Source: a virus
Virus record (IMG/VR): IMGVR_UViG_3300009034_000016
Location: 1-64,000 of that record
DNA length: 64,000 nt
Strand: one strand, 5' to 3'
Shown here: piece by piece, positions 1-9,320 of the stretch
Layout: each line of letters starts with the position of its first letter
How positions within the stretch are numbered: position 1 is the first letter of the stretch
Translations under genes and position numbers: made by a program
Notes under the pieces: generated by a model
What the model was told of the DNA's origin: nothing
Seen by the model: only the letters and a program-made list of their open reading frames with translations
Database searches by the model: none

Positions 1-1422
1 CTCCTTGCAGATCCCGTCCACCTGGATCGCTCTGAGGCGATAGACTCGCTGATTAAACATCGCAGAGTCCGGAACCAAGTCATTCGTCAACGGGTGCTCC
101 TGGAGAGAAGGCTTGATGTTCTATGCGAGTATGTGCTGGGTTATACCATCAAGCCGTTTCACCTGGCCATGATCAAATTCCAAGAAGAAAATCCCTTCTC
201 CCTCCAGTTAAGTTTCCGCGGAGCCGGTAAGAGCCACATACTAACCATCGCAAAGATAATCATGGAACTCCTAATCGATCCGAATATTCGGATTCTTATC
301 GGGAGCAAGACTCAAAAACAAGCCGAAGGTTTTCTCCGGTCGATTAAGCAGCATTTCATGTCCCCTCAGTTCGTCGCCGTATTCGGCAACAGGATAGGGG
401 ATAAGTGGGAGACTTCTGAGATAAACATGAGGGGACGGACCAGCACAGAGATGGAAAGTAATGTCTCGACTATCGGAGTGGAGGGGGCTATCGTATCGAG
501 ACATTTTAATCAGGCATATCTTGATGATATAGTAGCGGAGGAGAACTCAAAGACGCAACTTCAGCGGGACAAGGTATATACCTGGTATTATAAGGAACTT
601 GAACCATGCCTCCTTCCCGGAGAAGACACCCAGTTACACCTTAACGGAACCCCTTATCATCATAAAGATTTTTATAATCACCTGAAGAAAAGAGAATTAA
701 AGGAATTTACTCAAATAATCCCTTCCCTGGATAAAAAAGGTGGGACGCCTTGGCCAGAGCGGTTCCCAGTTGAATACTTTTTGCGGAAGAAAGCAAAAAC
801 TTCAACCGTTATTTTTAATTCGCAATATCAGTGCGACACCCGGGCGATGGAAGCTGCAATCTTCCAGCCGGATTGGTTTCGGGAATGGGATATCTTGCCC
901 GACAACCTCAGAATATTCCAAGCGGTTGATCCCGCAATCAGTCTAAAGACCTCTGCGGACTATTTTGCGAGCGCAACTATCGGGATTGATCACAGTGTAT
1001 CACCCGCGGAGGCTTATGTGCTAAAATGCTATAAAAAGCGAATGACTTTCCCTCAGCAAAAAGAAGAGATGATCCGGGATTTAATCGAATGGAATCCGGA
1101 GAGACTGGGGGTGGAGGCTAACGCATATCAGGGTGCACTTTACCAAGAACTCCGGGCCGATCACAGGACAAGTCCCTATACAATTGTTCCGATCTATAAT
1201 ACAGTTAAGAAAAAAAGCAGGGCCTTTCAGCTTGCCGGTAAATATGAGGAGGGGAGGATATGGCATAAGCAAGGATCCTCGGATTTGGAAGATCACCTGA
1301 TAGACATCACCGGCGATAAGGAAGAAGAGGACGATATGTTCGATGCTGTTGAAATGGGCGTCCGATTAGGTTTTGGTAAAAGAAGCAGAGCATTAAGAGA
1401 GGAAGAACCGGGGTTGATATGA
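1..1422 (+). CDS. terL: Terminase large subunit (5' end outside window)
   Basis: DNA-packaging motor: ATP-driven translocation of phage DNA into the prohead and cutting of the concatemer. Counting residues from the GTG at 94, the Walker A-like FRGAGKS has its lysine at about 46, and the Walker B LDDIVAEE has its aspartates at about 144-145. A RNase H-like nuclease domain follows, with candidate metal ligands D279 (AVDPAIS), E341 (GVEANAYQ) and D417 (DDMFDAVE). The frame is open upstream of GTG 94 all the way to base 1, and the translation there looks like coding sequence. The gene therefore very likely begins left of the window, and 94 is only an internal start candidate. The stop overlaps the portal start by ATGA. 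Family assignment is secure from motif order and from the portal gene next door. Confidence 0.93.
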   Translation, partial: LLADPVHLDRSEAIDSLIKHRRVRNQVIRQRVLLERRLDVLCEYVLGYTIKPFHLAMIKFQEENPFSLQLSFRGAGKSHILTIAKIIMELLIDPNIRILIGSKTQKQAEGFLRSIKQHFMSPQFVAVFGNRIGDKWETSEINMRGRTSTEMESNVSTIGVEGAIVSRHFNQAYLDDIVAEENSKTQLQRDKVYTWYYKELEPCLLPGEDTQLHLNGTPYHHKDFYNHLKKRELKEFTQIIPSLDKKGGTPWPERFPVEYFLRKKAKTSTVIFNSQYQCDTRAMEAAIFQPDWFREWDILPDNLRIFQAVDPAISLKTSADYFASATIGIDHSVSPAEAYVLKCYKKRMTFPQQKEEMIRDLIEWNPERLGVEANAYQGALYQELRADHRTSPYTIVPIYNTVKKKSRAFQLAGKYEEGRIWHKQGSSDLEDHLIDITGDKEEEDDMFDAVEMGVRLGFGKRSRALREEEPGLI

Positions 1423-3104
1423 GTAAAGGAAAAAAAGATGTAATGATGGAAGACGGTAAGGGCCCGGACAGCCCCACTAAGCAAAACATTGTGAAGGCGA
1501 TAGTGGTCGGAATTAGGGAAGATGTCCGTGCAGAGATGTCCGGGAAGACTCGGCAGATTGACGATTCCGAAGACTGGACTACGATGTATAAGGATGGGAA
1601 AGCGATTTCCCCTCCCTTTGAACCGTTAATTCTGGCTCAACTGCCGGAGAACAGCAGCGAACTCGGCCAGTGTATCGAAGCGATGGAGGTCAACATCGAG
1701 GGGTTCGGACATCGCTTTGTCCCCATTGTGGACTCAACAGAGATTAAGGAAGCTCAGAAAAAAGAGATGGAGAAGGAGCATGTAGAACTCTTTAATTTTT
1801 TTAATACATGTTCCGGAGTTGAGGAATCGTTCACGCAGTTAAGAAGAAAAACCCGGAAGGACATGGAAGCAACCGGGAACGGATACTGGGAAATTATCGA
1901 ACCGCCCCTTAAGAAAAATAGTCTTAGCGGGATCAATCATATCGAAGCTCACACTATGAGACTATCGACTCTTGACAAAGAGTTTGTTGATGTGGAGGAG
2001 AAAAGGCTGATTAAGAAGGATGACGGGACTTGGAAATACGAAGAAGTCAAGGTGCAGAGAAAGTTTAGAAAATTCTGCCAGATCAGGGGGGGCAGCACGG
2101 TATGGTTTAAGTCCCTGAACGATCCCCGGGATCTTAATTATAAGACGGGAGAGTTTGCGAAAGATGGGGCAAGGCTTAAAGTCGAAGACCGGGCAAATTC
2201 CGTGATTCATTTCAAAATCTATTCACCTCGCTCACCTTACGGAATCCCACGCTATATAGGAAACCTTTTTTCCATCTATGGGAGTCGGGCATCGGAGGAA
2301 ATAAACTACACTACACTGCGGAACAATAATATTCCCTCAATGATAGTCGCGGTGTCTAACGGCCAGCTTACTTCCGGGACGATTAAAAGAATGAAGGAAT
2401 TTGTTGAGACCCAGATTAAAGGTTCAGATAATTACAGCAAATTTTTATTATTGGAAGCAATGCCGGTTGAGGAGGGCGACGCGGGGGATGGAAAGGTCAA
2501 GATCGAGGTTAAGGAACTTACCGGATCGCAGATGCATGATGCTTTCTTCCAAACCTATGATAAGAACAATTGCGAAAAGGTCCGGCGGTCGTTCCGATTG
2601 CCGCCAATATTTTTGGGCGGCGCAGATGAGTATAATCGTGCTACGGCTGATACATCGAGGAAGCTCGCCGATGAACAAATCTTCGCCCCGGAGCGGGATG
2701 AGATCGATTTCGTGATCAATCGGCAGATACTCCCTAAGCTTAGTGCACGCTATTATGTGTTCAAGTCCAACAGCCCGATTATCACGAATAATGAGGAGTT
2801 AATCCGGCTCCTTACCGCAGCTGAGCGAGCAGGGGGGATTAACCCCCAGATAGCCCGTGATATTATATCCGAGATATTTGGAAAAGACATGGGAAAGGTT
2901 ACAGCAATAGATCCAAAAATACCTTTCACTATCCAAGTGGCAGAGGCGGCGAAGAAGCGTTCGCCGATTAATTTGGGCACGGTAGCACCAATAAAGTCGG
3001 ATGTAGATTATAGTGATGTGCAGGAATTCATAATGGGACTCTTAGCGGTTCGTAAGATTCTAACATCGTATTCGGAATATGGCGGGAAGATAGAAGGCGA
3101 ATAA
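1419..3104 (+). CDS. Portal protein (PBSX/HK97-like)
   Basis: Dodecameric ring at the capsid vertex through which DNA enters and leaves. The 561-aa length is normal for the family. The central part (about residues 265-310) has the portal-like stretch SPYGIPRYIGN, followed by the long helical segment with NNNIPSM. The C-terminal half carries ATADTSRKLADEQIFAP, the conserved region that precedes the family's tail. The gene overlaps terL by four bases (ATGA) and is followed after one base by a small membrane-protein gene. Position between terminase and the Mu F-like gene supports the call. The closest family by eye is the PBSX portal group. Confidence 0.88.
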   Translation: MSKGKKDVMMEDGKGPDSPTKQNIVKAIVVGIREDVRAEMSGKTRQIDDSEDWTTMYKDGKAISPPFEPLILAQLPENSSELGQCIEAMEVNIEGFGHRFVPIVDSTEIKEAQKKEMEKEHVELFNFFNTCSGVEESFTQLRRKTRKDMEATGNGYWEIIEPPLKKNSLSGINHIEAHTMRLSTLDKEFVDVEEKRLIKKDDGTWKYEEVKVQRKFRKFCQIRGGSTVWFKSLNDPRDLNYKTGEFAKDGARLKVEDRANSVIHFKIYSPRSPYGIPRYIGNLFSIYGSRASEEINYTTLRNNNIPSMIVAVSNGQLTSGTIKRMKEFVETQIKGSDNYSKFLLLEAMPVEEGDAGDGKVKIEVKELTGSQMHDAFFQTYDKNNCEKVRRSFRLPPIFLGGADEYNRATADTSRKLADEQIFAPERDEIDFVINRQILPKLSARYYVFKSNSPIITNNEELIRLLTAAERAGGINPQIARDIISEIFGKDMGKVTAIDPKIPFTIQVAEAAKKRSPINLGTVAPIKSDVDYSDVQEFIMGLLAVRKILTSYSEYGGKIEGE

Positions 3105-3105
3105 G

Positions 3106-3309
3106 ATGGTAGAGATATTAAAGCCGATTGCTGAAATCTATGGGCTGCCTGGAATTATTATAGTTCTATGGCTCTGGGATCACCGTTCGCTTATGAAGAT
3201 AATGGTGGCCCGGGAAGATTCGGTTTTAAACGCGCTTATAGACAATACAAGAGCCCTGACTTCCCTGAAAACCCTAATTAAAGAAAGATTGAGGAGAAGT
3301 GGTGATTAA
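3106..3309 (+). CDS. Small single-TM hypothetical protein
   Basis: 67 aa. One hydrophobic segment near residues 13-24 (GLPGIIIVLWLW) is followed by a charged helix ending in KERLRRSG. The ATG lies one base after the portal stop, so the two genes are probably translationally coupled. The topology (short N-tail, one TM, amphipathic cytoplasmic helix) resembles small phage membrane proteins found next to portals, but no function can be assigned. Confidence 0.6.
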   Translation: MVEILKPIAEIYGLPGIIIVLWLWDHRSLMKIMVAREDSVLNALIDNTRALTSLKTLIKERLRRSGD

Positions 3310-3508
3310 GCAGGTAAGGGAATTGTTGAATAGGGCCGGTGTCACAATAAAGTCCGTAAAAATAAACGGGGCTCAAAAATGTATGGAAAGAAAGTTTAGC
3401 CGAGTAATGGAAGAGCATCAGGCAACAGTGCAGGAAATAGCTGAACTGATAAACGAGGAATGTTCTGGATGCAACCCGGGGGACGATGGAGATGGGGCTA
3501 CCAGCTGA
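3299..3508 (+). CDS. Hypothetical protein with C-terminal CxxC
   Basis: 69 aa, starting at GTG 3299 or the adjacent GTG 3302, inside the end of the previous gene. It is mostly helical and charged (VKQVRELLNRAG, then MEEHQATVQEIAELINEE) and ends in CSGC. It overlaps the Mu F-like gene at its 3' end by about 23 bases. The dense overlap on both sides supports expression. I do not recognise a family. Confidence 0.5.
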   Translation: MVIKQVRELLNRAGVTIKSVKINGAQKCMERKFSRVMEEHQATVQEIAELINEECSGCNPGDDGDGATS

Positions 3509-4514
3509 AAAGTTAGAGACAATGAAGGCCAAGGCTGTCCGCGAGATCGACCTGCTTATGGTTGAGGTTATGATGGAGGGCTTGTCTCAGGAGCCCTCGA
3601 TCCGGCGGCTGGAAGTAAGTCTGGCCGAGTCTCTTGTTTCAAAATTCAAAAAGAGGGTCCAGGTGGCGATTAATCGTGGACTGGCTACCCTTAACCTAAA
3701 ACCCGATAAGCCCTATACGGACAAGGATGTTAGGAAATTTTTAGACGCCTTTAAAAAAGAGTACTCGAAGTTTCCGAAAGATGCTGAGCCCACCATTAAT
3801 AGGTTTGCTCCGGCGATGTATAACCAGAGCAGGCGGCTACCAGTGAAGCCGATCAAGAAGCAGGTTGCGATAGACTTCGACCTGATAGACGATGCGGCTC
3901 GGGCTCACATGACCAAGGAGAGTATGTGGTGGGTGGGAGATCATTACGATACGGTGCTCCGGGAACGGCTTAACGATATGACCCGTCACAGCATGATTGA
4001 GAAGGGGCTGGGGCGCGTTGAGGCGGCGAAGGATCTACGAAAGAGCTTGCAGGACAATATGCTGCGAGGCAAGATGCCAGCGGTTCCAATGCCTCCCGGA
4101 TGGCGGGGAACAGACCAGGCATACTTTGAAGCGTTATCGGGAAATATTGCAAACCGGGCAAGCAACTTCGGAACGATTACCAACTACCAGGAAGCGGGTT
4201 TTGAGACCTTTGAAATAGCCGCGATAATTGACCGAAGGACTTCAGATATTTGTCGACGGATGAATGGAAAGGTCTTTACCGTTGACCAGGGAGCCGATCT
4301 CCGGGACCGGATTATAGGCGCCGAGAACCCTACGCAGTTGAAGGGAATAGCGGGGTGGGTAAAAGGCAAGGAGGCTGAGAAGTTATTCGGGATCAAGTCG
4401 GGAGTTGCAGCCACTCCTGCGCAAACTACAAAAATGGCAAAAGCGGGTATGGCCTTGCCACCTTATCATTTTAGGTGCCGGACGGTAATTATACCCGGGC
4501 CGGCTACGCGATAA
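3486..4514 (+). CDS. Mu F-like minor head/morphogenesis protein
   Basis: 342 aa, minor head protein of the SPP1 gp7/Mu F family, thought to be incorporated into the prohead and ejected or involved in head assembly. The signature is the C-terminal Mu F domain: GFETFEIAAIIDRRTSDICRR around residue 240, followed by MNGKVF, and finally LPPYHFRCRTVIIPG with the conserved HFRCR motif at the C-terminus. The N-terminal 200 residues are helical. The gene sits directly after the portal as in SPP1, Mu and PBSX relatives. The start at 3486 overlaps the upstream gene, and M3 is an alternative. Confidence 0.85.
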   Translation: MEMGLPAEKLETMKAKAVREIDLLMVEVMMEGLSQEPSIRRLEVSLAESLVSKFKKRVQVAINRGLATLNLKPDKPYTDKDVRKFLDAFKKEYSKFPKDAEPTINRFAPAMYNQSRRLPVKPIKKQVAIDFDLIDDAARAHMTKESMWWVGDHYDTVLRERLNDMTRHSMIEKGLGRVEAAKDLRKSLQDNMLRGKMPAVPMPPGWRGTDQAYFEALSGNIANRASNFGTITNYQEAGFETFEIAAIIDRRTSDICRRMNGKVFTVDQGADLRDRIIGAENPTQLKGIAGWVKGKEAEKLFGIKSGVAATPAQTTKMAKAGMALPPYHFRCRTVIIPGPATR

Positions 4515-4678
4515 GAATAGATTATGAGTCCAATTACAGCAGATGCTTTAAACGGGGGAAGAAAGCACCCAGCGCAGAGACGCTTCGAAAGTGCCTTAGT
4601 CGAGGACTGGAGAAGGCGACGCTGGGCTTTACTGCTCCACAGCGAAGATGTGCTCAAAATGGAGATCGAGGAAATTGA
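4475..4678 (+). CDS. Small Cys-containing ORF overlapping head gene and fusion gene
   Basis: 67 codons from GTG 4475, read in a different frame from both neighbours. The C-terminal half (KKAPSAETLRKCLSRGLEK, then TLGFTAPQRRCAQ) looks like real protein with two cysteines. The same bases read in the frame of the large fusion gene give an arginine-rich, unlikely stretch. This suggests that the small ORF is genuine and that the fusion protein really starts at ATG 4659, about 20 bases before this stop. The exact start of the small ORF is unclear and no function is known. Confidence 0.4.
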   Translation: MPDGNYTRAGYAIRIDYESNYSRCFKRGKKAPSAETLRKCLSRGLEKATLGFTAPQRRCAQNGDRGN

Positions 4679-7600
4679 TGTAGCGAGCCTTCGCAAGGCA
4701 AGCGACCGGGAGCTACTAAGCCTCCATCGGCGGACTCATCAGCTATGGTCAAAGGTAAAGCCGCACGAAAAGCGGGATGGACTTTATTTAGTGGCGCCCC
4801 ATGCGCAGAGGATATGGGAGGGTAAGAAGAGACTTATTATCAAATCTAAAAAATTTAATGTTGAAGGCAAGAAATACTACCTTGTTCAGGATAAAGTTTA
4901 CGGAGTTATAGAGATGGGAGCCCCTTACAGTATTAACTTAGAGGAGTTCAAGAAACTATCGAAGCTTCACCTGATATCCGAGAAGGAGAGGTCCGAATGG
5001 TGGCCAGACTATAAAACTCTTTATGCCTACGCCGTTAAAAAGTTCGAGAGATTCCCAACCCCGAAAGATTACGATAGGGTCCCGCAGGCCCAGATATTTG
5101 TCAAGGATGTTGAACCGAGAAACAAAGTATCGAGGAGTGATATCGAGGCGGCTCATGAATTAATAGTATCCGAAGTGATAAGGAGGGGAATGGAGCATAA
5201 GACCCCGCTGGAGGATAAGAAAACCAAAGGGGTGGCAAAGTCCGTCCCGAAGGGAATTGATGCAATCTATAACGATGAGTACTTCAAGGGGCTCCTGAGC
5301 ATAGACACAAATTTTATCGCTGATCTTGCAGAGGTCAATAAGTACCTGGCGGGGGAAAGCTTACTCGAAATAGGTTGTGGATGCGGCAGGGCACTCAAGG
5401 TATTTGAAGTTTCCGGAATGAGCATTATCGGGGTTGATGCCGCAAGTAAGGCGATAGAGATGTGCAAGGCTGCCGAGCTCGAGGCCCGGAGGATGGATGC
5501 CCAGTATCTCGAATTCAGAGACGGGATGTTTGACACAGTTTTCTCAATGCACCTGCTTGAACATCTCGAAGATCCTATTAAGGCGATTACCGAGTCTCTA
5601 AGAGTAGCACGGAAGAGGGCGATTCATTTAGTTCCGCTTGGTAAGCGGGAGGATGTTACGCACCTCTGGGAATTTCTCAGCATAGAGAATTTACGGTCTT
5701 TCGTAGGGGATTTAGAAGTTGCAACACACTTTCAACGGATTCCAATGACTAATTGTGGGGTTATTGTATTTGATAAAGAACTACGGGGCGACATTCCTTT
5801 TTTTAATTATCTTGATTCTTTTACGGTAACTCCCGGATATGTCAGCCTCGGAGGGGGGTCGGTTAAAAAACCAAACCCGGACGATCTCGATATAATTATC
5901 AGGGAGGAAATACCGGATGATGGGCTGGAGGTAGCCCTGAGAAATCTCTTTTTCGATCCTGAGATAAGGAAGCGACTGCATTTCATCTATCATTCGGCTG
6001 GCCCTCACGATGATAGCATACCCCTGATGGACAAAGTCTGTCAGCTTCGTTCTGATTTTGAAATAAATCGAGTTGATGTAGAGAAAAGAGAATTGAAGCC
6101 TCTAACCCACTTCAAGCCCTTAAAGACCGGGAGGGGATATACGCAATTGGAGTTCTTTGCCCCGGAGGAGTTGTGGGAGAAGTGGGCCAAGCCCCTGATG
6201 GACGAAGGGATCGATATTGAGGTGGAAAGAAAATTTGGTGGCTGGCGCACGATCGCGCAAATTGACGAGAAGGGCAAGACCTATATATATTTTGATGATA
6301 CCAAGACTGACCGCTCAAAGCAGTTTATGAGTTTGGTTAGCGATCTTGAAGTTATCGGGGAGCCAGTAATATTAGACATGGATCTCGGTGCGGTCTATTC
6401 CGATGGTAGGCCAGTCGATAGAGTTAATCTTGGATTCGGCGGTAAGGTAATAATCCCGGAGAGTGGTAAATTTAAAATCAAGGATGGGCTGGATGCAATG
6501 CTTGTGGCGAATGTCTTTGATATCCTTTACTACGAAGGAGAGGATCTACATACCAAGCCCTGGGAGGAGAGGCGGGAAAGCTTGGAGAAGCTATTTGGCA
6601 AGCATGATTTTCGATTTCTTAAATTAGTCAAGAAGAATATTACATCCGATAAGAAAAGTTTCTTGGCCGCGGTGGCCCGGGTATCGAAGTTACCTGGATC
6701 GGAAGGAGCGGTGCCCAAGGCGGTAAATGGAGACTATCCACTTACGGGTATGACGCCGAGCGTAGCAAAAGTCAAAAATACACTCGAAATCAAAGTTCAG
6801 GTGATGGGTCGAACTCCGGTTAAAGATGAGGATATATGGACTTATGATATATCCGCTCTTGGGGGGGATGGCAATCCCGTAGATCTCGGCAAAACCATGA
6901 ACACCAAGCTGGATACCAAAGCTGGCGATATTATTACGATCTCAGTTCAGGAGGTTATACCTGATTGGGACGAGGAGCGTGAAATCTGGACGATTGCTAT
7001 CGTGATCCCGATTCCGCAAAATATAGAGCCGGGGAGAAAGAAGCCCGACACGGTTAGTGAGATTATCGTCAGGGCGGATAAGGCCAACATTCTCCAGGCA
7101 TCCCCGGCGGTGCGTGATAAGCTCAGGGCTTCAAGAATATCGGTCCGGAAGTTTATCGAGGAGCTTGTTGACTGCTTGGATGAAGAGAAACGGGATGCCC
7201 TCAGACCGCAGCCCGGGTCCCGGGAGGGGCTTGCTAACGAAGTTGTAAAATACATTCCAGAGCATAAAACCTACGTAGAGCCCTTTGCTGGCGGCGGTCG
7301 AGTGCTGATGAAAAAAGAGCCGTCCGAAATTGAGGTTCTTAGCGACTTAGATTCGGAAGTAATGTTCATGTTTAAGGCCGCCAAGTCCTTCACTAAGGAA
7401 GAAATAGAAAAGTTAAGGAAAATGGATTGGACGCGTGCGGAATCGAAATGGCTTCAGCTTAAGAAGTCAAAATTTAAAGATAAGCTCCGGGAATTCTACC
7501 GACTGATGTATGTCCGAAGATGTTCGTTTAATTACGATGGCTCTGCGTTTGCACGAAATAAAGAAGGGAGTCGGCTTGATTTTGGCCGAATAGAGCCTTG

Positions 7601-9143
7601 GTTTGGAGCAAAGGGAAGGCTTGCTAAGGTTAAGCTTCTTACCTGTGACTATGCGATTGCTATAAAAAGATTCGATGGTCCTGAAACATTTTTCCATATC
7701 GATCCGCCTTTTATAGGACATACTGAAAGCGGGGGATGGAAAAAATGGAAAGGCTTTGATTTCGAGAGACTATTTAAAATCGTTAAACAAATCAAGGGAA
7801 AATGGCTACTTACGATCGACGATGCTAAGGAAGTAAGAAAAATATTTTCTAAATATCATATAAAAGAAATTAAGGTTTTTAAGGGAAGCCAGCGTTTTTC
7901 TTGGTATGGGAATAAGATAAGGACGGAGCTCCTTATATCCAATTACAAGTTAGAGAAGGCTGGCGGGGGCAAGGCCGAGGAAACAGAGAAAGCCCAAAAG
8001 CCCGAGGCGAAGATCACGATCAAGAAGGGTGATAAGGGAGATGGGATACTCCAGACCCATGAACTCGGCCTAACGGAAGACCAGGTTAAACTACTCGGCC
8101 CCGACTTTTCATTCGGCTGGGATCCGGTCGAAATAAGCGATAGCCAATTTGGGAGACTCTATGAGATCCAGGATATTGGTTGGGAAGGGCTTGTTAAGAA
8201 AGCATCGGAAGGTGACTCTTCTAACCTGGGTAAGGCGATCAATAAAATTGATAAAGACGAACTGTCAGTATCCCAAAGAAAACTCATTGCACTGGTTGAA
8301 CCGGTTGCTATTCACACTGACATTAGATTACATCCGAAAGGGGCGCCATACTGGGAAGGCGGTGAGGGATTTACTCCGGGAAATCAGTTCCAAATAAATA
8401 AGTTTACTTTATTAGAAAAGGATGCTAAGGTTAGAATATTAATGGACTTCAAACGCCCCCGAAAGGGGACGGGAAGAGTCGAAACGATTAGAGGTCCCTT
8501 GATATGGTTAAAGGTCGGACTCAAAAAACCTCAAAGCTTTCCGCCCGGCTCGGTCGGTTCGACAGCAAAGGCTTGGGCAAGGTTTACGATAAGGGATTTG
8601 TTCGACTGGGAAGCAGGCACTCAGGAACCGCACTATAAGGAGTTTAAGTTTGACGATGGTGTACTTAAGGGCAGACATATTATGGCCTTCGCTCCACTTC
8701 CTGGGCGTGAGCAGAGAATGTGGCTGTTCTCCAGGCCGGGCAAACAAGAGATGGACGAAGAGGGAAAAAGTATCGTCAAGATACTCAAGGTCGATGAGGA
8801 GAAGAGAACTGTCCTCGGAGTAGTATTAGAGCCAGAAACTTTCGATGCCCAAGATGAAATTGTCAGTGCACCAGTTATTGAGAAAACCGCACATGACTTC
8901 CTTGCGAACTACAATCAAAAGACCAAACTTGGATATATGCACACCTTCTTTGAACCGGATCTCCAATTATATGAGTGTTATGTCGCACCCATAGATATGG
9001 TAATCGAGGGGACGAGGGTAAAGAAGGGTTCCTGGCTTATGCTCAGCAAGGTAAATGACGACCATATCTGGCAGCAGGTAAAGGATAAGAAAATTAAGGG
9101 ATATTCCATAGCGGGAATCGCAATAGCAAGGACTATCGGCTAA
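4524..9143 (+). CDS. Giant fusion: ASCH-like / methyltransferase / nucleotidyltransferase / DNA ligase / Dam / LigD-PE-like / XkdF protease
   Basis: Residue numbers count from ATG 4524; ATG 4659 (M46) is the more likely true start. In order: an ASCH/PUA-like domain (about 55-200); a class I SAM methyltransferase (motif I LLEIGCGCGRA at 280, HLLEHLEDP after it); a nucleotidyltransferase-like fold (GGGSV 443, DDLDI 453-457); an ATP-dependent ligase core with KFGGWR (candidate AMP-lysine K570), ILDMDLG (D620 where Glu is usual) and FDILYYEGEDL (665); an OB-like domain (about 755-835); a D12-class adenine methyltransferase (YVEPFAGGG 917, DPPF 1060); a LigD 3'-phosphoesterase-like region (HTDIR near 1264, PPGSVGS near 1340); and a C-terminal XkdF domain (about 1417-1539), the putative prohead protease of PBSX-like phages. 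It lies exactly where the prohead protease is expected, before the scaffold and capsid genes. Several active-site residues are altered, so activity of each module is uncertain. Confidence 0.85.
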   Translation: MSPITADALNGGRKHPAQRRFESALVEDWRRRRWALLLHSEDVLKMEIEEIDVASLRKASDRELLSLHRRTHQLWSKVKPHEKRDGLYLVAPHAQRIWEGKKRLIIKSKKFNVEGKKYYLVQDKVYGVIEMGAPYSINLEEFKKLSKLHLISEKERSEWWPDYKTLYAYAVKKFERFPTPKDYDRVPQAQIFVKDVEPRNKVSRSDIEAAHELIVSEVIRRGMEHKTPLEDKKTKGVAKSVPKGIDAIYNDEYFKGLLSIDTNFIADLAEVNKYLAGESLLEIGCGCGRALKVFEVSGMSIIGVDAASKAIEMCKAAELEARRMDAQYLEFRDGMFDTVFSMHLLEHLEDPIKAITESLRVARKRAIHLVPLGKREDVTHLWEFLSIENLRSFVGDLEVATHFQRIPMTNCGVIVFDKELRGDIPFFNYLDSFTVTPGYVSLGGGSVKKPNPDDLDIIIREEIPDDGLEVALRNLFFDPEIRKRLHFIYHSAGPHDDSIPLMDKVCQLRSDFEINRVDVEKRELKPLTHFKPLKTGRGYTQLEFFAPEELWEKWAKPLMDEGIDIEVERKFGGWRTIAQIDEKGKTYIYFDDTKTDRSKQFMSLVSDLEVIGEPVILDMDLGAVYSDGRPVDRVNLGFGGKVIIPESGKFKIKDGLDAMLVANVFDILYYEGEDLHTKPWEERRESLEKLFGKHDFRFLKLVKKNITSDKKSFLAAVARVSKLPGSEGAVPKAVNGDYPLTGMTPSVAKVKNTLEIKVQVMGRTPVKDEDIWTYDISALGGDGNPVDLGKTMNTKLDTKAGDIITISVQEVIPDWDEEREIWTIAIVIPIPQNIEPGRKKPDTVSEIIVRADKANILQASPAVRDKLRASRISVRKFIEELVDCLDEEKRDALRPQPGSREGLANEVVKYIPEHKTYVEPFAGGGRVLMKKEPSEIEVLSDLDSEVMFMFKAAKSFTKEEIEKLRKMDWTRAESKWLQLKKSKFKDKLREFYRLMYVRRCSFNYDGSAFARNKEGSRLDFGRIEPWFGAKGRLAKVKLLTCDYAIAIKRFDGPETFFHIDPPFIGHTESGGWKKWKGFDFERLFKIVKQIKGKWLLTIDDAKEVRKIFSKYHIKEIKVFKGSQRFSWYGNKIRTELLISNYKLEKAGGGKAEETEKAQKPEAKITIKKGDKGDGILQTHELGLTEDQVKLLGPDFSFGWDPVEISDSQFGRLYEIQDIGWEGLVKKASEGDSSNLGKAINKIDKDELSVSQRKLIALVEPVAIHTDIRLHPKGAPYWEGGEGFTPGNQFQINKFTLLEKDAKVRILMDFKRPRKGTGRVETIRGPLIWLKVGLKKPQSFPPGSVGSTAKAWARFTIRDLFDWEAGTQEPHYKEFKFDDGVLKGRHIMAFAPLPGREQRMWLFSRPGKQEMDEEGKSIVKILKVDEEKRTVLGVVLEPETFDAQDEIVSAPVIEKTAHDFLANYNQKTKLGYMHTFFEPDLQLYECYVAPIDMVIEGTRVKKGSWLMLSKVNDDHIWQQVKDKKIKGYSIAGIAIARTIG

Positions 9144-9189
9144 GTAGCTTTGGCTTTTTTCATAAATAGATTTATTTAATATTTCCCTG

Positions 9190-9275
9190 CCCCGTGAATT
9201 GATCACACGGGGGGCTTTGATCTGGGAATCCAGCTAAATCAAAGGGCTTGGGTTTGAATACCCAAGCCCTTTTTT
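9190..9275 (+). terminator. Three hairpins ending in a rho-independent terminator
   Basis: The first hairpin is CCCCGTG (9190-9196) with CACGGGG (9206-9212). The second is CTTTGAT (9215-9221) with ATCAAAG (9238-9244), enclosing CTGG/CCAG. The third is a perfect 12-bp stem, AAGGGCTTGGGT (9242-9253) with ACCCAAGCCCTT (9260-9271), followed by more T residues. The third is a textbook terminator. Its 5' arm shares three bases with the second hairpin, so the two may compete. It separates the fusion gene from the scaffold and capsid genes. The rest of 9144-9348 shows no gene. Confidence 0.85.
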
Positions 9276-9320
9276 AGTTGGGGAGGGAATTTTTAGTGTG
9301 TGTGTAGTGCCTTGAATCTC

